Shown here in pieces: positions 1 through 11,898 of a stretch of 64,000 nucleotides of DNA; the first letter of the stretch is position 1, and the number at the start of each line of letters is the position of its first letter. The position numbers and the translations under genes were made by a program. The notes beneath the pieces were generated by a model. The model searched no databases. It was not told where the DNA came from and was given only the letters and a program-made list of their open reading frames with translations. This stretch comes from Cryptomeria japonica (lineage: Eukaryota > Streptophyta > Pinopsida > Cupressales > Cupressaceae): positions 234,162,733 through 234,226,732 of the forward strand of contig NC_081414.1 of the NCBI RefSeq assembly GCF_030272615.1, read 5' to 3'.

Positions 1-259
1 AATGATAGAAAAAGTCACATCTAAGAACTTAGTACCAACCTCAACAGGGAGAGTAATAGAACCAATAGTAGGGCAAGACAAACCATCATATACCTTGACC
101 ATCACATCAGATTTTATCATATGTGACTTGATGAAATTGTAAAGCATAAAGATATTCTTCCATAATCACATTAACCATACACTCTAGATCAATGCGCACT
201 CCTCGTAAAATTTTATCTTTGATCTTCACAGTGATATACATTGGGCCATCAGGTGTAAC
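1..259 (-). pseudogene. Gypsy-1 protease-region fragment (downstream of copia A)
   Basis: The minus frame of 289-107 (60 residues) reads TPDGPMYITVKIKDKILRG then VRIDLECMVNVIMEEYLY. This matches the aspartic-protease region of plant gypsy elements, where an IDPG-type motif is followed by MVNVI-E. Here the catalytic triplet reads IDLE, so the active-site glycine is lost. The reading frame was continuous with the gag tail at 7459-7728 before copia A inserted; the GTAAC duplication sits exactly at the junction. Beyond about position 107 the frame meets stops. The first codons of the 60-residue open frame lie in the LTR of A and are not original. Confidence 0.65.
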
Positions 260-1521
260 TGTTAGACAGTTCAAATAATCAGAAGACAACTGAGAGGGAG
301 GGGGTGGTTGAATCAGTTGTCATAGATTACCAAAACATTTAGCAATTAACACTTTAATACCAAAACCCAAAACATTAATATCGGAATGCTTAAACCAAAT
401 ATCAAAATAGCAGTTAAACCAAATAAGCATAAACAATAATCACAAAATAAATACCATCCACATGACACTAAGATTTATATGTGGAGAACCTGGTAAAGGG
501 AAAAAGCATGGTGGGAAGCCTACCCACAGTTAGATAATACTTCTATAGTAAGTATGTGAATTAAAATTGAGGGGCTTGCACTTGTAGGAAGGCCAATAAC
601 CTAGAGCGTACTGCTCATCACAAAAGGAGTCTCACTGACTACATAGAAATCCAAATTACAACCCGAAAGAAAGAATGAATTGCAAAGATAACATCTCCTA
701 TGCCTGAGTACAATTTTGGTTATGCTCAATACCAGAGGAAAAATCCCTCTTACATAAACCCAATTCGATCTCCAATGATTGACCAAATCCTCTACCTGAA
801 TGATATTACATTATTCACACATTACATATCCATATCCAATTCCTTTACCTTATACCTGTGATCTAATTCCCATGATGATCTACAATGAGATCTTACATCA
901 TATATATACAAACCCTCGACCATAAACAATCAGGTCGACCACCAGATAATAAACCAATTACATAATTACAAAACATGTCGGCCTTAGACCAAACAAACAA
1001 TATCCAACACATAAGACATCCTAGAAACACATCGAGAGTTCCAATCCACACGTTACATTAAGCCGGTCCATAACCTAGATCAATAGGGACCCAATATAGG
1101 TCCACATGCTAAAGAAATGATCTCCATCCACCAAGGCTCAAACATGATCACCAATAGCATCTTGGATCTCCACCAAAAGGTGCACTAACACCACTTATGC
1201 ATATCATCAAATATATTCATCAAAAGCTCTGCCGATGAAACCCTCGTCGAAACCACAAGCCAAGCTTCCAAGCAAGCATAATAGCATACGATCACCAGAC
1301 CAAAACCAACTTACTAAATATGAACATGAGTATCATAAATAAGCTAATTCCATAACCAAACCATATTGGAGCATACCGGATCATGCCAGATCCAAACCAA
1401 CCAAAAACTACTCAACCTACCAGGACCAGAAGGATGCCGGTAAAGCATCCAAACAACTAGAGTTGACATCAATGAGAAAACATCAATGCAACACATAATC
1501 AATTCCTCCAAATGGCCAACA
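260..1521 (-). repeat. Copia A 3' LTR (1262 bp)
   Basis: The LTR starts TGTTAGAC and ends GGCCAACA on the plus strand. Its right edge is set by the polypurine tract that follows (1522-1535) and its left edge by the GTAAC duplication. It is homologous over its full length to 6218-7453. Confidence 0.92.
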
Positions 1522-1860
1522 ATCTCCCCCTTTAGCATTGATGGCAACACTAGATGTGAAAAATATCTAAGCAAGAAATGCCAAACAAGTCTCCCCCAAT
1601 GGAAGACAACCAACAATCTCCCACTCAAAGATATAGCAATAAAGTTCCGACACAAAGACCAAACTCCCCCTATGAATGATATATCTGTAATGCTCTGAAT
1701 TACACATATATCTCTCCCCTAATGTATACAATGCCTTAATTTTTTCTTTTTCACATGGATATCTCTCCCCCTTTGATATCAATGCCATAAATATGACAAA
1801 TATATCAAAGTAGAAATATAAACCACTGAATCACAAAGCTAACTACTCCCCCTGAGCAGT
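1522..1860 (-). other. Copia A polypurine tract and 3' untranslated region
   Basis: The tract next to the LTR reads CTAAAGGGGGAGAT on the minus strand (1535-1522). Between it and the RNase H stop there are several further purine runs of the same kind (near 1594, 1617, 1664, 1712, 1766 and 1846), most of them GGGGGAG or close variants. I see no gene in this stretch. Confidence 0.8.
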
Positions 1861-1934
1861 AGCATCCCCGCATCAGTGCTAGAATGAAAAATGTCTCTGA
1901 TAATGCATACTTGACTGATGCCAAAAAGCATCAA

Positions 1935-2598
1935 TCAGTTCTCTGTCCGAGGGGCATAAACCCCTAACTTGTCTCTTAGGTACTCAAATGGTTCTTTAGG
2001 CAAAGGTTTACTGAAAATATCTGCAATATTCTCTTTAGTGTTCACATAAACCAATCTGACTTTATTTTCTTCCACCTTCTCCTTCAAAAAGTTATACTTG
2101 ATAGATATGTGCTTTGTCTTAGAGTGAAATACCAGATTATTTGATATGTTAATAGCGACAGACTTATCACAGTGAATAACTACCAGTCCAGTGCAATGCA
2201 CTTTGATATCCTTCAACATTTGCTTCATCCATAAAACATGTGAACAGTTAGTAGCAACAACAAAATACTCATCTTCAACAATAGATAAGGAAGTACATGA
2301 TTGTTTCTTATTGATCCATGAAACCAACTTCTTTCCAAGAAAGAAAGCTCCACCGGAAGTAATTTTCTTAGTCATCAACATCTCTAGCCCAATCAACATC
2401 TGTATATGAACATAAAGTAAAGTCATCATCCTTAGGGTACCACAAACCATATTCTAATGTACCTTGCAAGTATCTAAAAATCCTTTTCACCGCACTCTCA
2501 CGATTTTCTCTAGGATCACTTTGAAATCTAGATGTAATACAAATAACATTCATTATGTCAGGCCTAGTATGAGTCAAATAAAGCAGACCACCAATCAT
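1935..2598 (-). pseudogene. Copia A end of reverse transcriptase and RNase H
   Basis: Two overlapping frames cover it. The first, 2598-2368, has GGLLYLTHTRPDIMNVICI and RYLQGTLEYGLWYP, ending in YTDVDWARDVDD. The second, 2450-1935, has SGGAFFLGKKLVSWINKKQS, then HCDKSVAINISNNLVFHSKT and NIADIFSKPLP. These are the standard copia RNase H landmarks. A frameshift separates them near 2400, and another lies between 2598 and 2849. Confidence 0.88.
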
Positions 2599-2848
2599 AG
2601 ATTTATATCTTGTAGGATTTACTGGTACAAAAAATCTTTTCTTATCAATTTCTCACTTGTAATCATAGGAGTACTTACCAGTTAGAATCTCTCATACCAA
2701 ATTTCTTCAACAATTCCCTAGCATACTTAGTTTGACAGATGAAAATAGCTTTGTCAGTCTGAGTAATCTACAAACCTAAGAAAAATATCTTTTCCCCAAT
2801 CATAGACATTTCAAATTCTTTCTCCATATTTTTAGAAAATTTCATGCA

Positions 2849-3574
2849 TTACTTATCTTCACCTCCAAAAATAATGTAATCAACAAATACTTCAATAATC
2901 AATATATTATCATCAATGATCTTATAATATAAATTACTGTCAACATTACCCTTAGTAAAACCAAGCTTCAAAAGATATTTATCCAACCTTGCATACCAAG
3001 CTCTAGGTGCCTGTTTCAATCCATATAAATCTTTCATTAACCTGCAAACCATGTTTGTATCATCTGATAGTGAAAAACCATCAGTTTTCTCAATATAAAC
3101 TTCCTCATCAAGATCCCCATTCAAAAATGCACACTTATCATCCATATGATAAACCTTGTAGTTTTTATGGGCAACATAGGCAAGAAATAATCTTACAGCT
3201 TCAATCCTAGCTACAAGAGCAAAAGTCTCACCATAGTCAATTCCATCCTTCTGAGAATATCCTTTAAAAACCAATCTAGCCTTATTCCTTAAAACTTGAC
3301 CATCCTCATTCAATTTATTCCTAAAAACCCATTTAGTTCCAATAACACTCTTATTTTTAGGTTGGGGAACCAAAGTCCATGTGTTATTTTTCTCAATCTG
3401 ATCTAATTCTTCTTCCATATCTTTCAACCAATATTCATCTTTACATGCCTCAATTACTGATACCGGTTCAACTTGTGAAATTAAATATACCTCATTAGTT
3501 GCCAGTCTTCTTCTTGTCATTACTCCATTGTTCTTATCCCCAATGATTTGATCTTTTGAATGATTTAATCTCAC
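2849..3574 (-). pseudogene. Copia A reverse transcriptase
   Basis: This is a 241-codon open frame in the gag-pol frame. The early motif [20 protein letters not shown] opens the domain. The first catalytic region reads [20 protein letters not shown], and [11 protein letters not shown] is intact. The YVDD box reads FVDY, so the second catalytic aspartate is lost and the enzyme should be inactive. After 2849 the frame breaks before the RNase H part. Confidence 0.92.
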
Positions 3575-3667
3575 ATACCTAGGAGTCCTCTGACTCTCTG
3601 TTCCTCTTCCCGATTCTTCAGTTACTGTAGAATTTTTTGATACTATTGTAGTAACTGGTTCAACACT

Positions 3668-5263
3668 CTATTTTGATAAAGGTGCTACTAGTTCAGATAT
3701 AATCATTTCCACCACTGGTTCCTTCTCATAAACTCTGATTTGACCTCTATTCAGCGCATCCACTTTGACATTAGCACTCTCCACAATTCTCTGCAATCTG
3801 TTGTTATAACATCTATATGCCTTGCTTTCATTAGAATAACCAAGAAATATGCCTTCATCACATCTAGGATCAAATTTACCAATGATATTATCTCTCCTGA
3901 TATAACATTTACTACCAAAGATTTTGAAATACTTAACTGTAGGTGTATTGCCAAACCATAATTCATAAGGTGTCTTACCGGTTTCTCCTTTGATATGTAC
4001 TCTATTGAATGTATAAACCGCTGTGCTCACTGCTTCTCTCTAGTAGATATGAGGTAGACTAGCTTCCATCATCATTGTTCTAGCAACATCCAAGATATTT
4101 TTGTTCTTCCTTTCCACAACTCTATTCTGCTGAGGTGTCTGGGGAGTAGAAAATTGTTTTCTTATACCATGCTTCTCACAAAAGTTATTAAATTTACCGG
4201 ATGTGAATTTTCCACCATGATTTGACCTCAAACATTTAATCTTCAATCCTATCTTAGTTTCCACTTTAGCCTTAAAGATTTTAAAATTTTCAATTGCCTC
4301 AGATTTCTCCCTTAAAAAAGTAACCCACATCATTCAAGAATAATCGTCAATGATTAGCATAAAATATCTATCACCTTGAAATTTTTTAACTCTAGTAGGG
4401 TCACACAAATCAGTATGAATAAGATCAAGAACATCATTAGATTTATTTTGTATACTCCTAAAAGAGGTTCTGACTTGTTTACCCATTTGATATTCTTTAC
4501 ATACCGGATTATAGGGCTTCACAATCTTAGGTATATCTCTAACTGCCTTAGTTGAACTGATCTTCACAATGCAATCAAAATTCACATGACACACCCTCTT
4601 ATGCCATAGCCAACTCTCATCAATTTGTGCAATCAAACATGTCTTCTCACCAAAATTCAAATGAAATATATTACCTTTTGCTTGTGTACCGGTTGCAATC
4701 TCCAAACCAGATCTGTTAATGATTTTGTATTTTGCATCCTTGAACTATAATTGAAATCCCTTATCCACCAATTGTCCTACACTCAAAAGATTATGCCTCA
4801 AACCTTCAACATAATAAATATTTTCAGTATTTTTCTTACCATCCAATGATATAGTTCCTTTTCCTTTGATCATACATGCTTTGTCATCTCCAAATCTAAC
4901 TAGACCGCCATCAAATTCTTGCAAAGATAGAAACTTCCCTTTATCTCCATTCATATGATGTGAACATTCACTGTCAATTACCCATTCATCATTGTCTTAA
5001 ATTTTAGCAGCAAGTGCCTTCTCTTCAGGTACATTCTCTTCCAGTGCCAGAACATCTTCCTTGATAGCCATGAATACCCATTCCTTCCCATTGTCAGAAC
5101 TACTAGCAGAATCTTCTATCGGTTCATCATTAGAATCAATAATGCCTTCCTCATCCATTATGTAGCATGATTTGTCCCTATTTTTCCTATACTTATATTT
5201 GTTCTAATATCCAAGGTTAGGCTTAAATGATTTTCTAAATCTTTCTTCAAATATTGAATTCCT
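3668..5263 (-). pseudogene. Copia A protease and integrase region
   Basis: It lies in the same frame as gag. Around 4975 the translation gives WVIDSECSHHMNGDKGKF, where the protease triplet DSG has become DSE. The segments 4954-4745 and 4705-4334 hold the pre-integrase region and a zinc finger with WHKRVCHVNF and later CKEYQMGK, so one of its cysteines is lost. The integrase core follows: first aspartate in LIHTDLCDP, then RSNHGGKF, where DQGGEF is expected, so the second aspartate is lost. The glutamate stays in NRVVERKNKN. The segment 4030-3668 is the integrase C-terminal part (FGSKCYIRRD, GIFLGYS). In-frame stops lie near 4740, 4333 and 4031. Confidence 0.88.
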
Positions 5264-6160
5264 TTAAGGACATCTAGATTCAAAATGACCAATCTTATTA
5301 AATGCAAAACATTTAAAAGGTACTTTTCCTTCATACTTACTTCCTACCAGTCGTTTAGGTACTCTTCTAGAAAATAGTGCTTCAAGTTGCTCAAACTCAT
5401 CATCTTCTCTCTTCATATCATCCAATTCCTTTGCATATAAAGCTTTCCAATCTTGCTTATTGGTTGCTGATGTAGATGCATGAAAAGTAGGTTCAGTCTT
5501 CACAGCTCTAGAAGATCCAAATTCTTCAAGCTCAAAAGTAGATAATTTCCCAACCAAGGTATCTTTGTTGATAGATTTATTAGCCATTGTTCTCAACTCA
5601 TTAATAACAGTAGCCTTCATCTTGTAAGCTGGTGGTAGGGCTCTCAGAACTTTAGAAACAATTTCATCTTCAGTCAAAGTTCCACCACAACATTGAATTC
5701 CCATAACAATCTCATTTACCCTTTCCATGAATGCAATAATCCTTTCATCTTCTTCCATCTTCAGGTTTTCATATCTCACCCGGTAACCATAAAGTTTAGC
5801 AATTTTCACTGTAGGGTCACCTTCATTAAGAGTCTCCAACTTATCCCATATAGCCTTTCCAGATGATTTGTCAGTCAATCCCATTATTTGCTGATTAGAA
5901 AGTGCACACAAGAGGGCTTCTCTTGCTCTACAATCATTCTCAAGCTCCTTATCCATGTTTTCTAGAGGAGGATTTCCAGATGCCGGATTATGAGGTGTAA
6001 CACCATTCTGTGTGATCTCCCAAATCTCCTTATCAAGACATCTCAGATGAGTCTCCATTTGAATCTTCCATACTGTGAAATTTGTTCCATCAAGCCTAGG
6101 AATATCTCTCTGAAAGATAGCTCCAGATGAGTTGGATGAACTTGAACTGTTAGTCACCAT
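5264..6160 (-). pseudogene. Copia A gag
   Basis: This is a 298-codon open frame starting MVTNSSSSSN, 44 bases inside the primer site. Residues about 20-50 (PRLDGTNFTVWKIQMETHL) and the following helical stretch are typical of UBN2-type copia gag. The C-terminus has CFAFNKIGHFESRC, a CCHC zinc knuckle whose second cysteine is replaced by phenylalanine. The frame ends at a stop just after the knuckle. Downstream sequence in the same frame continues into protease, so the ancestral product was a single gag-pol polyprotein. The broken knuckle would impair RNA packaging. Confidence 0.88.
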
Positions 6161-6203
6161 AGGATCTTCCTCAAGCGGTTAAGCTTCTTCAAAGAGGACC
6201 AAA

Positions 6204-6215
6204 GCTCTGATACCA
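6204..6215 (-). other. Copia A primer-binding site
   Basis: The minus strand reads TGGTATCAGAGC, the usual copia site complementary to the 3' part of initiator methionine tRNA. Confidence 0.95.
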
Positions 6216-6217
6216 AT

Positions 6218-7453
6218 TGTTCGATAGTTCAAATAACCTGAAGACAACTGAGAGAGGGGGGCTGAATCAGTTGTCACAAATTACCAGAACATTTAGCAAT
6301 TAACACTTTAATACTAGAACCCAAAACATTAATACCAGAATGCTTAAACCAAATATCAAAATAGCAGTTAAACCGAACAATAATCACATAATAAATACCA
6401 TCCACATGACACCAAGATTTATACGTGGAAAACTGGGTAAAGGAAAAAAACCACGGTGGGAAGCCTACCCACAGTCAGATAATACTTTTGTAGTAAGTAT
6501 GCGAATTACAATTGAGGGGCCTACACTTACAGGAAGGCCAACAACCTAGAGCGGATTGCTCATCACAAAAGGAGTTTCGCTAACTACATAGAAATCCACA
6601 CTACAAACTGGAAGAAGGAATGACCTGCAAAGATAACATCTCCTATGCCTGAGTATAGTTCCGGTTAAGCTCAATACCAGAGTACTAAATCCTCTTACAT
6701 AAACCCAATTCGATCTCCAATGATCGACCAAATCCTCTGCCTGAATGATATTACATTATTCACACATTACATATCCATATCCCATTCCTTTACCTTATAC
6801 CTATGATCTAATTCCCATGATGATCTACAATGAGATCTTACATCATATATATACAAACCCTCGACCATAAACAATCAAGTTGGCCACCAGAAAATAAACC
6901 AATTACATAATTACACAACATGTCGGCCTTAGATCAAACAAACAATATCCAACACATAAGACATCCCAAAAACACATCGAGAGGTCTAATCCCAACGTTA
7001 CATTAAACCGGTCCATAACCTAGATCAATTGGGACCCAATATAGGTTCACACGCTAAGGAAATGATCTCCATCTACCAAGTCTTGAACATGATCACCAAC
7101 AACATCCTAAATCTACACTAGAAGCTGCACCAACACCACTTATGCATATCATCAAAAGCTCTACCGATGAAACCCTCGTTGGAACCACAAGCCAAGATTC
7201 CAAGCAAGCAGGATAGCATCTGGTCACTACACCAAAACCAACTTACTGAATATGAACATGAGTATCATGAATAAGCCAATTCCATAACCAAACCATACTA
7301 GAGCATATCGGATCATGCCGGATCCAAACCAACCAGAAACTACTTAACCTACTGGGACCAGAAGGGTGCCGGTAAAGCATCCAAACAACTAGTGTTGACA
7401 TCAATGACAAAACATCAATGCAACACATAATCAATTCCTCCAAATGGCCAATA
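6218..7453 (-). repeat. Copia A 5' LTR (1236 bp)
   Basis: The LTR starts TGTTCGATAG, two bases after the primer site, and ends GGCCAATA, where the expected CA has mutated to TA. GTAAC follows at once. A TATA-like run on the minus strand near 6850-6840 could serve as the promoter. Confidence 0.92.
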
Positions 7454-7458
7454 GTAAC

Positions 7459-9463
7459 AATAGTCTCACTAGGATTAAAAGTAATGCATAGATCCTTAGG
7501 AGGTATAGGTTTATCCAGAAGATTCACAACATTGTTAGATTTCATACCAAGGTTATCGAGAGAAAAGGAAAGAAACTTAGACTCAACAACATTAGTAGAG
7601 TGAGAAGGCAAAGGATTGGTAAAGATTTGGAGGTTTTGATTAGGAGGATCTACAGACTTATTTCCATTGTCATTCACACCAGCTACAAATATAGTGTTGT
7701 TATCAATGTAGTCTTGAATCTTACTCATTAATGTATAACATTTCTTAGTATCATAGCCAAGTTGACGATGATATTAACAAAATGCTTTGGGATCATGATA
7801 AGATGGTAATGGTTTATAAGTATCAATTGGCTTAATGGGAGGAAGTTTAAACACATTAGAATTTCTCAACTTCAACATTATACTATGCAAAGACTCAGAA
7901 AGAGGAGTAAATTCATTTCTAAAGTATTTGGATAAAGGGGCCACACCTGATGTCGTGGCTGCCACATCAATGTTGATGTTCTTATTTATCTTGATTCAAA
8001 CCTTGTTTGGTTTAAACTTCACAAATGATTGTTGAGAACCCTCATTCTTATCAACCCAAGCCATTGAAGGAGATGATTCAAATCAACTCACTTGTAGCTG
8101 ATAATTATGAAGCATTGCACACAATTACGTAAAGGAAGTAAACTCAGAAAAATAGAACTTTATCTTTATGTCTTTTTGTAAATTAACAATAAAAATTCTT
8201 TGAAAATCATAATCAACATCTTGATAATCAATTTGAGAATGCAAATATGTATATTTACCAATGAAATTAGTCACTTTTTATCTAACTCTTTTCTTACAAT
8301 GAATCAAATTAGTCAAAGTAATTTTAGGACCGATATTATTTTTAAATTGTTGAATGAAAGCATTAGCCAATTATTGAAATGATGTAATAGAATAAGGAGA
8401 CAAATAACAATACCATTTCAAATCTTTATCTCTAAAGGTTTAAGTAAACAATTAAACCATAAGTCTTTGGTCACGAGCAAAATAACTACAAAAAGTTTGA
8501 AATGTCTTCACATGAGTCAAGGGGTCACCTTTTCCATTGTACAACTCCAATTGAGGGACTTCCATATGTTTAGGGGGAACCACACAAAAAATATCATTAG
8601 ACAATAGTCCCACTACATCAAATGTGGGCACATTAAACTTGGATTGAATAATGGAAGCCTATTGTTGTTGTAGGGATGTAACAGTTTGGGCTAGATTATT
8701 GATGGTTACTTCGGTGGATGGATTGAATTTGGACATGTTGGATTGTGATGGAGGAGTAACATTGTTATATGTAATTGGAGGTTGAGATAAGGAGGTAGTA
8801 TTGATTAGCAATATTTCCCTCATGGATAACATGTATAGGATTAATATTTTGTGTGGAAGTAGCCTTGATAAAAGATGTAAATGTAGGCACACTAGGCAAG
8901 GATGTAGGCATATGAATAGAATGATTGACTTGACTAGTGGGTTAAGATTAGCCAAGGACTTTGGCACAACTTTTGATTGGCATGATATTAGTTTCAACAA
9001 TATGAGCAAGGCCACACAATAAATTAGCACCAATTTTATCACTTTGCACAATTCTTTTTAATCCTTCAAGTAAAGGGATTGCATCACTTTTCGAGTATTG
9101 TTGACTCATCCATTGTTGAAGATTTTCAAATTCAATGTTGATCTTCTCCAATTGGTCAATAGTAACCCTAGTTAGTGATTCATCCACATCATGAGAATTA
9201 TGAGGAGAATGAGGATAAATGATGTCATTAGTTGGATTAGAGGAAGCACCAACAGTCTCATGAAATAAGTGATCCAATTGAGGGTCCATACCCTTACTGA
9301 TTAAACCTTGGGAAGCCTTAATTCTACAACTTCTTCTCATGGGAATATTGTATGTAGGACTAATGGTAACAAAACTCATACACAAAGGAGGAGAATTTGA
9401 ATGCAAAATTTGAAAACTATGATTAAGCAATGCAATTTCTTGTAACAAGGATTGATTAACCAA
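7459..9463 (-). pseudogene. Gypsy-1 gag (degenerate)
   Basis: Several frames on the minus strand form one decayed gag. An N-terminal part (9463-8948) has the stretch QLEKINIEFENLQQW. A second frame (9051-8659) carries a low-complexity linker. Around 8640-8200 the translation, across stops, shows a Retrotrans_gag core: LYNGKGDPLTHVKTFQTF, then LKWYCYLSPYSITSF. The C-terminal part (7965-7774 and 7728-7459) carries YHRQLGYDTKKCYTLMSKI, the histidine/cysteine knuckle typical of gypsy gag, with its first cysteine still present but separated by a stop. There are several in-frame stops and at least two frame changes. Gag would coat the element RNA in cytoplasmic particles. The family call is firm; the exact start is uncertain. 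Confidence 0.75.
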
Positions 9464-9735
9464 TTAAATAAGCAATTTGAATCATGATTTTGAACAATAA
9501 ATGCCTTCAAATAATAACATAACATGTCATAATAATTAGATCTGAAAAGAAATACTTGAAATTTTTTGCAACCCACAAGTTAAATTTAGAATAATAAATT
9601 AGGGTTTTTGTGAATTTAACCTCTAAATCAATGAAATTCAATTAAAAATAACAATTATGAGTGTAAATTTAAATTTTAAAATGTACACAAAATTAGATCT
9701 GAGACAATAAATCTGAATTAGGCATGCAAGATGTT

Positions 9736-9745
9736 GGGTTCACCA
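9736..9745 (-). other. Gypsy-1 primer-binding site
   Basis: The minus strand reads TGGTGAACCC three bases after the LTR end. A nearly identical site, TGGTGAACTC, lies one base after the LTR of element H. The matching tRNA 3' end would be GGGTTCACCA; I cannot say which tRNA that is. Confidence 0.65.
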
Positions 9746-9748
9746 AAA

Positions 9749-10669
9749 TGTATTGTAGTGAAAATTAGGAATTATGGTTAAGATAATAAAGCCACTAATT
9801 AACCCAATTAATCTACTTAAATTGAAAGAGGGTTGAATCCAATAGATCTAGGCTCAAGCCTCGTGGGAAGGAGACTGAGATTCTGATTGGATTCAATTAG
9901 TTGGGAATGGTTAGCCTCTTTCTATATTGAATTATAATGTAACTGTGAAATTAGTGTAAAAACATGAATTCTTAAAGTAAATTGACAAAAGCAGTAAGCT
10001 ACAGATGTCGCACTAAGCCACCAACTTGGATCTAAGAAAAAGGAGACATGCAAAACCTATTCTTAGAACTTAGGCTTGATTTTTCGGGACCAAGTAGCAT
10101 AGATCCTCCCTAATCCTCTGAATTTTCTATCATCGAAATTTGAACCTATTTGTCACTGTCAACTCTATCGGATTTCCTAAGTATATCTCTGCACTTGTTT
10201 CCTACACATAAAAAGAAAGGAAAATATGTTTTGAATAGGAGTTTACCTTAGGTCAAACCTCAATTTTGGAATTAACAATGAAATTGAATTGACAAATGTA
10301 ATGAAAGACTGGAATAAAGTACTTTCCTTTTGAGAGAATGACTGTATTTGAAATGTAATGCTTGAAACCACAATGTTTACCTTGATGAATTTTTGTTTGT
10401 CTTCACACAAAGGTTTTAGGGTTTCATGTAGGTTGTCTTTTATAAAACATTGATCATGAATGCCATCTTCAATGCTTGAACTTGACTTTACTTCTGCTTC
10501 AATGCTTTATGAATGACTGATTGCTTGCTCACTTGAAATTCATGAAAATGCAGAATAGGTGGGTGGTGTCAGTAGAATTAGCATTGCAATTAGGCCTTGG
10601 GAACTGGAATGCCAAAGTGAGGCCTAGGTGAGTACAAAATTGTAGGCATGTGCAATTTAGGATGCTACA
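9749..10669 (-). repeat. Gypsy-1 5' LTR (921 bp)
   Basis: The block starts TGTATTG and ends GCTACA on the plus strand, giving TG...CA ends. It is homologous along its length to the split LTR 11413-20003, for example CCACTAATT, CCACTTGGATCT-like and ACTTTCCTTTTGAG segments in the same order. Its left side abuts a primer site and gag, so this is the 5' LTR of a minus-strand element. The gypsy-2 LTR is about 230 bp longer, mostly through a segment near 19640-19870 that is absent here. Confidence 0.75.
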
Positions 10670-11412
10670 TATAGATAAAGAATAAAATATGTCTGCAATC
10701 TAGACAACTATGAATGATTGAGATGGGTCATTCCTCTTTGCTAAGAGTTTCAATCATAAAACAATTTGTTATCTACAATAGTTCCCCTAAGAAAAAAGCT
10801 AAACATATAAATTCCTATATGTGATGACTAAACAACATAATTATGATGACCACAATTAACAATAATGAATGTTTTTACCATCTAACCTAGGCCTCTAAAG
10901 GTTGTGTTGCTTAAACATACTCTTCGATGAGAATCAAGAAAACGTTTTGGTTTGCAACATTCTTGGCTTAAACAACTGATGCTTAATTATTATCAAATAC
11001 CATTACTACCTCCAACAATGGTGGTTAAGAAACAAGGCAATTTACACCTTGATATGCTCAGTTATTGCCGTACGAGCATGGAGACTAGGATATGATAATC
11101 GTTACTAGTATGTATCCAAATATTTGAATAGAGTTCATGAATAATCAATTACTTGATATGATTATATAGAATTTTGAGTATTAAATTACTCCCAAAGTTG
11201 AGTTCTTTATTCAATATCATTGAAATTATGAGTCCATTTCAAAATATTATAATAGAGGCTATAATGAAGATGATTACTTAAGGAAGACAACCTTGACTAG
11301 ACCAACTGGCTGACAGGGACTTGTCAACATAACAACATAATACTGACTTGGCCATAGCTACTCCAAGATTACCAGTTAAACCCTAAAAGGTTACTTATCT
11401 CAAGGATCTAAT
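10670..11412. other. Unassigned stretch between gypsy-1 and gypsy-2
   Basis: About 740 bp of AT-rich sequence between two gypsy LTR ends. I see no long open frame, RNA gene or tandem repeat, and no segment that repeats elsewhere in the window. It may be older host sequence or the remains of another element. Confidence 0.5.
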
Positions 11413-11898
11413 TGTTGTGGGTGAAAAATTAGGGTTTCACCATAGAATGTAGTAAGACCACTAATTTTTACTTAGGGATCATAACATTGGGGAAAGATGG
11501 AATTTGATAAATCTATCATTGATAGGTCTAAATTTTGATCAGATTCTTGGTTTCCTAGATGGAGATCTTCTACCACTTTAAATTGAATTGAATTAATTAA
11601 TGATGCTTAAATTAGGGTAAATGTATAGATATTGAAGTAATTATGCATAAATAGTGAACTATAGTCATCAAATGAAGCCACAAACTTGGATCTGAGCAAT
11701 AGATGAAGGTTCAAATCTGCTCCCAAAAATTCGACATAAATTGTTGGGACCATGGTTGTGGTTTCCATAGTCCTCCAAAGTTTTTGTTGTCCAAAGGGGA
11801 ACCTATTCATCTCTGTGAATCCTGTCGATCCTCGAAAACACAACTCTATACCTATTCCTGCACATAGTGAAAAGGGGAAATTATTGGGAACAGGGGTT

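Larger units (their letters stand above)
260..7453 (-). mobile_element. Copia A: complete but dead Ty1/copia element
   Basis: Two LTRs (260-1521 and 6218-7453) flank a body with primer site, gag, protease, integrase, reverse transcriptase and RNase H in copia order on the minus strand. The 5-bp target duplication GTAAC is exact (255-259 and 7454-7458). From 6160 down to 2849 the coding region stays in one frame, broken only by stop codons; frame changes appear in the RNase H part. By eye the LTRs differ at roughly 8 in 100 bases over their first 160 bases, so this is not a recent insertion. It is a different copia lineage from D, F and G, with a distinct gag N-terminus and LTR sequence. Confidence 0.93.
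1..10669 (-). mobile_element. Gypsy-1: 5' part of a Ty3/gypsy LTR retrotransposon, interrupted by copia A
   Basis: On the minus strand the order is LTR (10669-9749), primer site (9745-9736), leader, gag (9463-7459), then protease at 259-1 after a nested copia element. The element runs off the left end, so reverse transcriptase, integrase and the 3' LTR are not seen. The outer end of the LTR is followed by TATAG (10670-10674), which would be one copy of the target duplication; its partner lies outside. Gag is riddled with stops and the protease motif is altered, so the copy is dead. Its LTR resembles that of gypsy-2 (11413-20003) but is clearly diverged, so the two are members of one family inserted separately. 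Confidence 0.8.
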
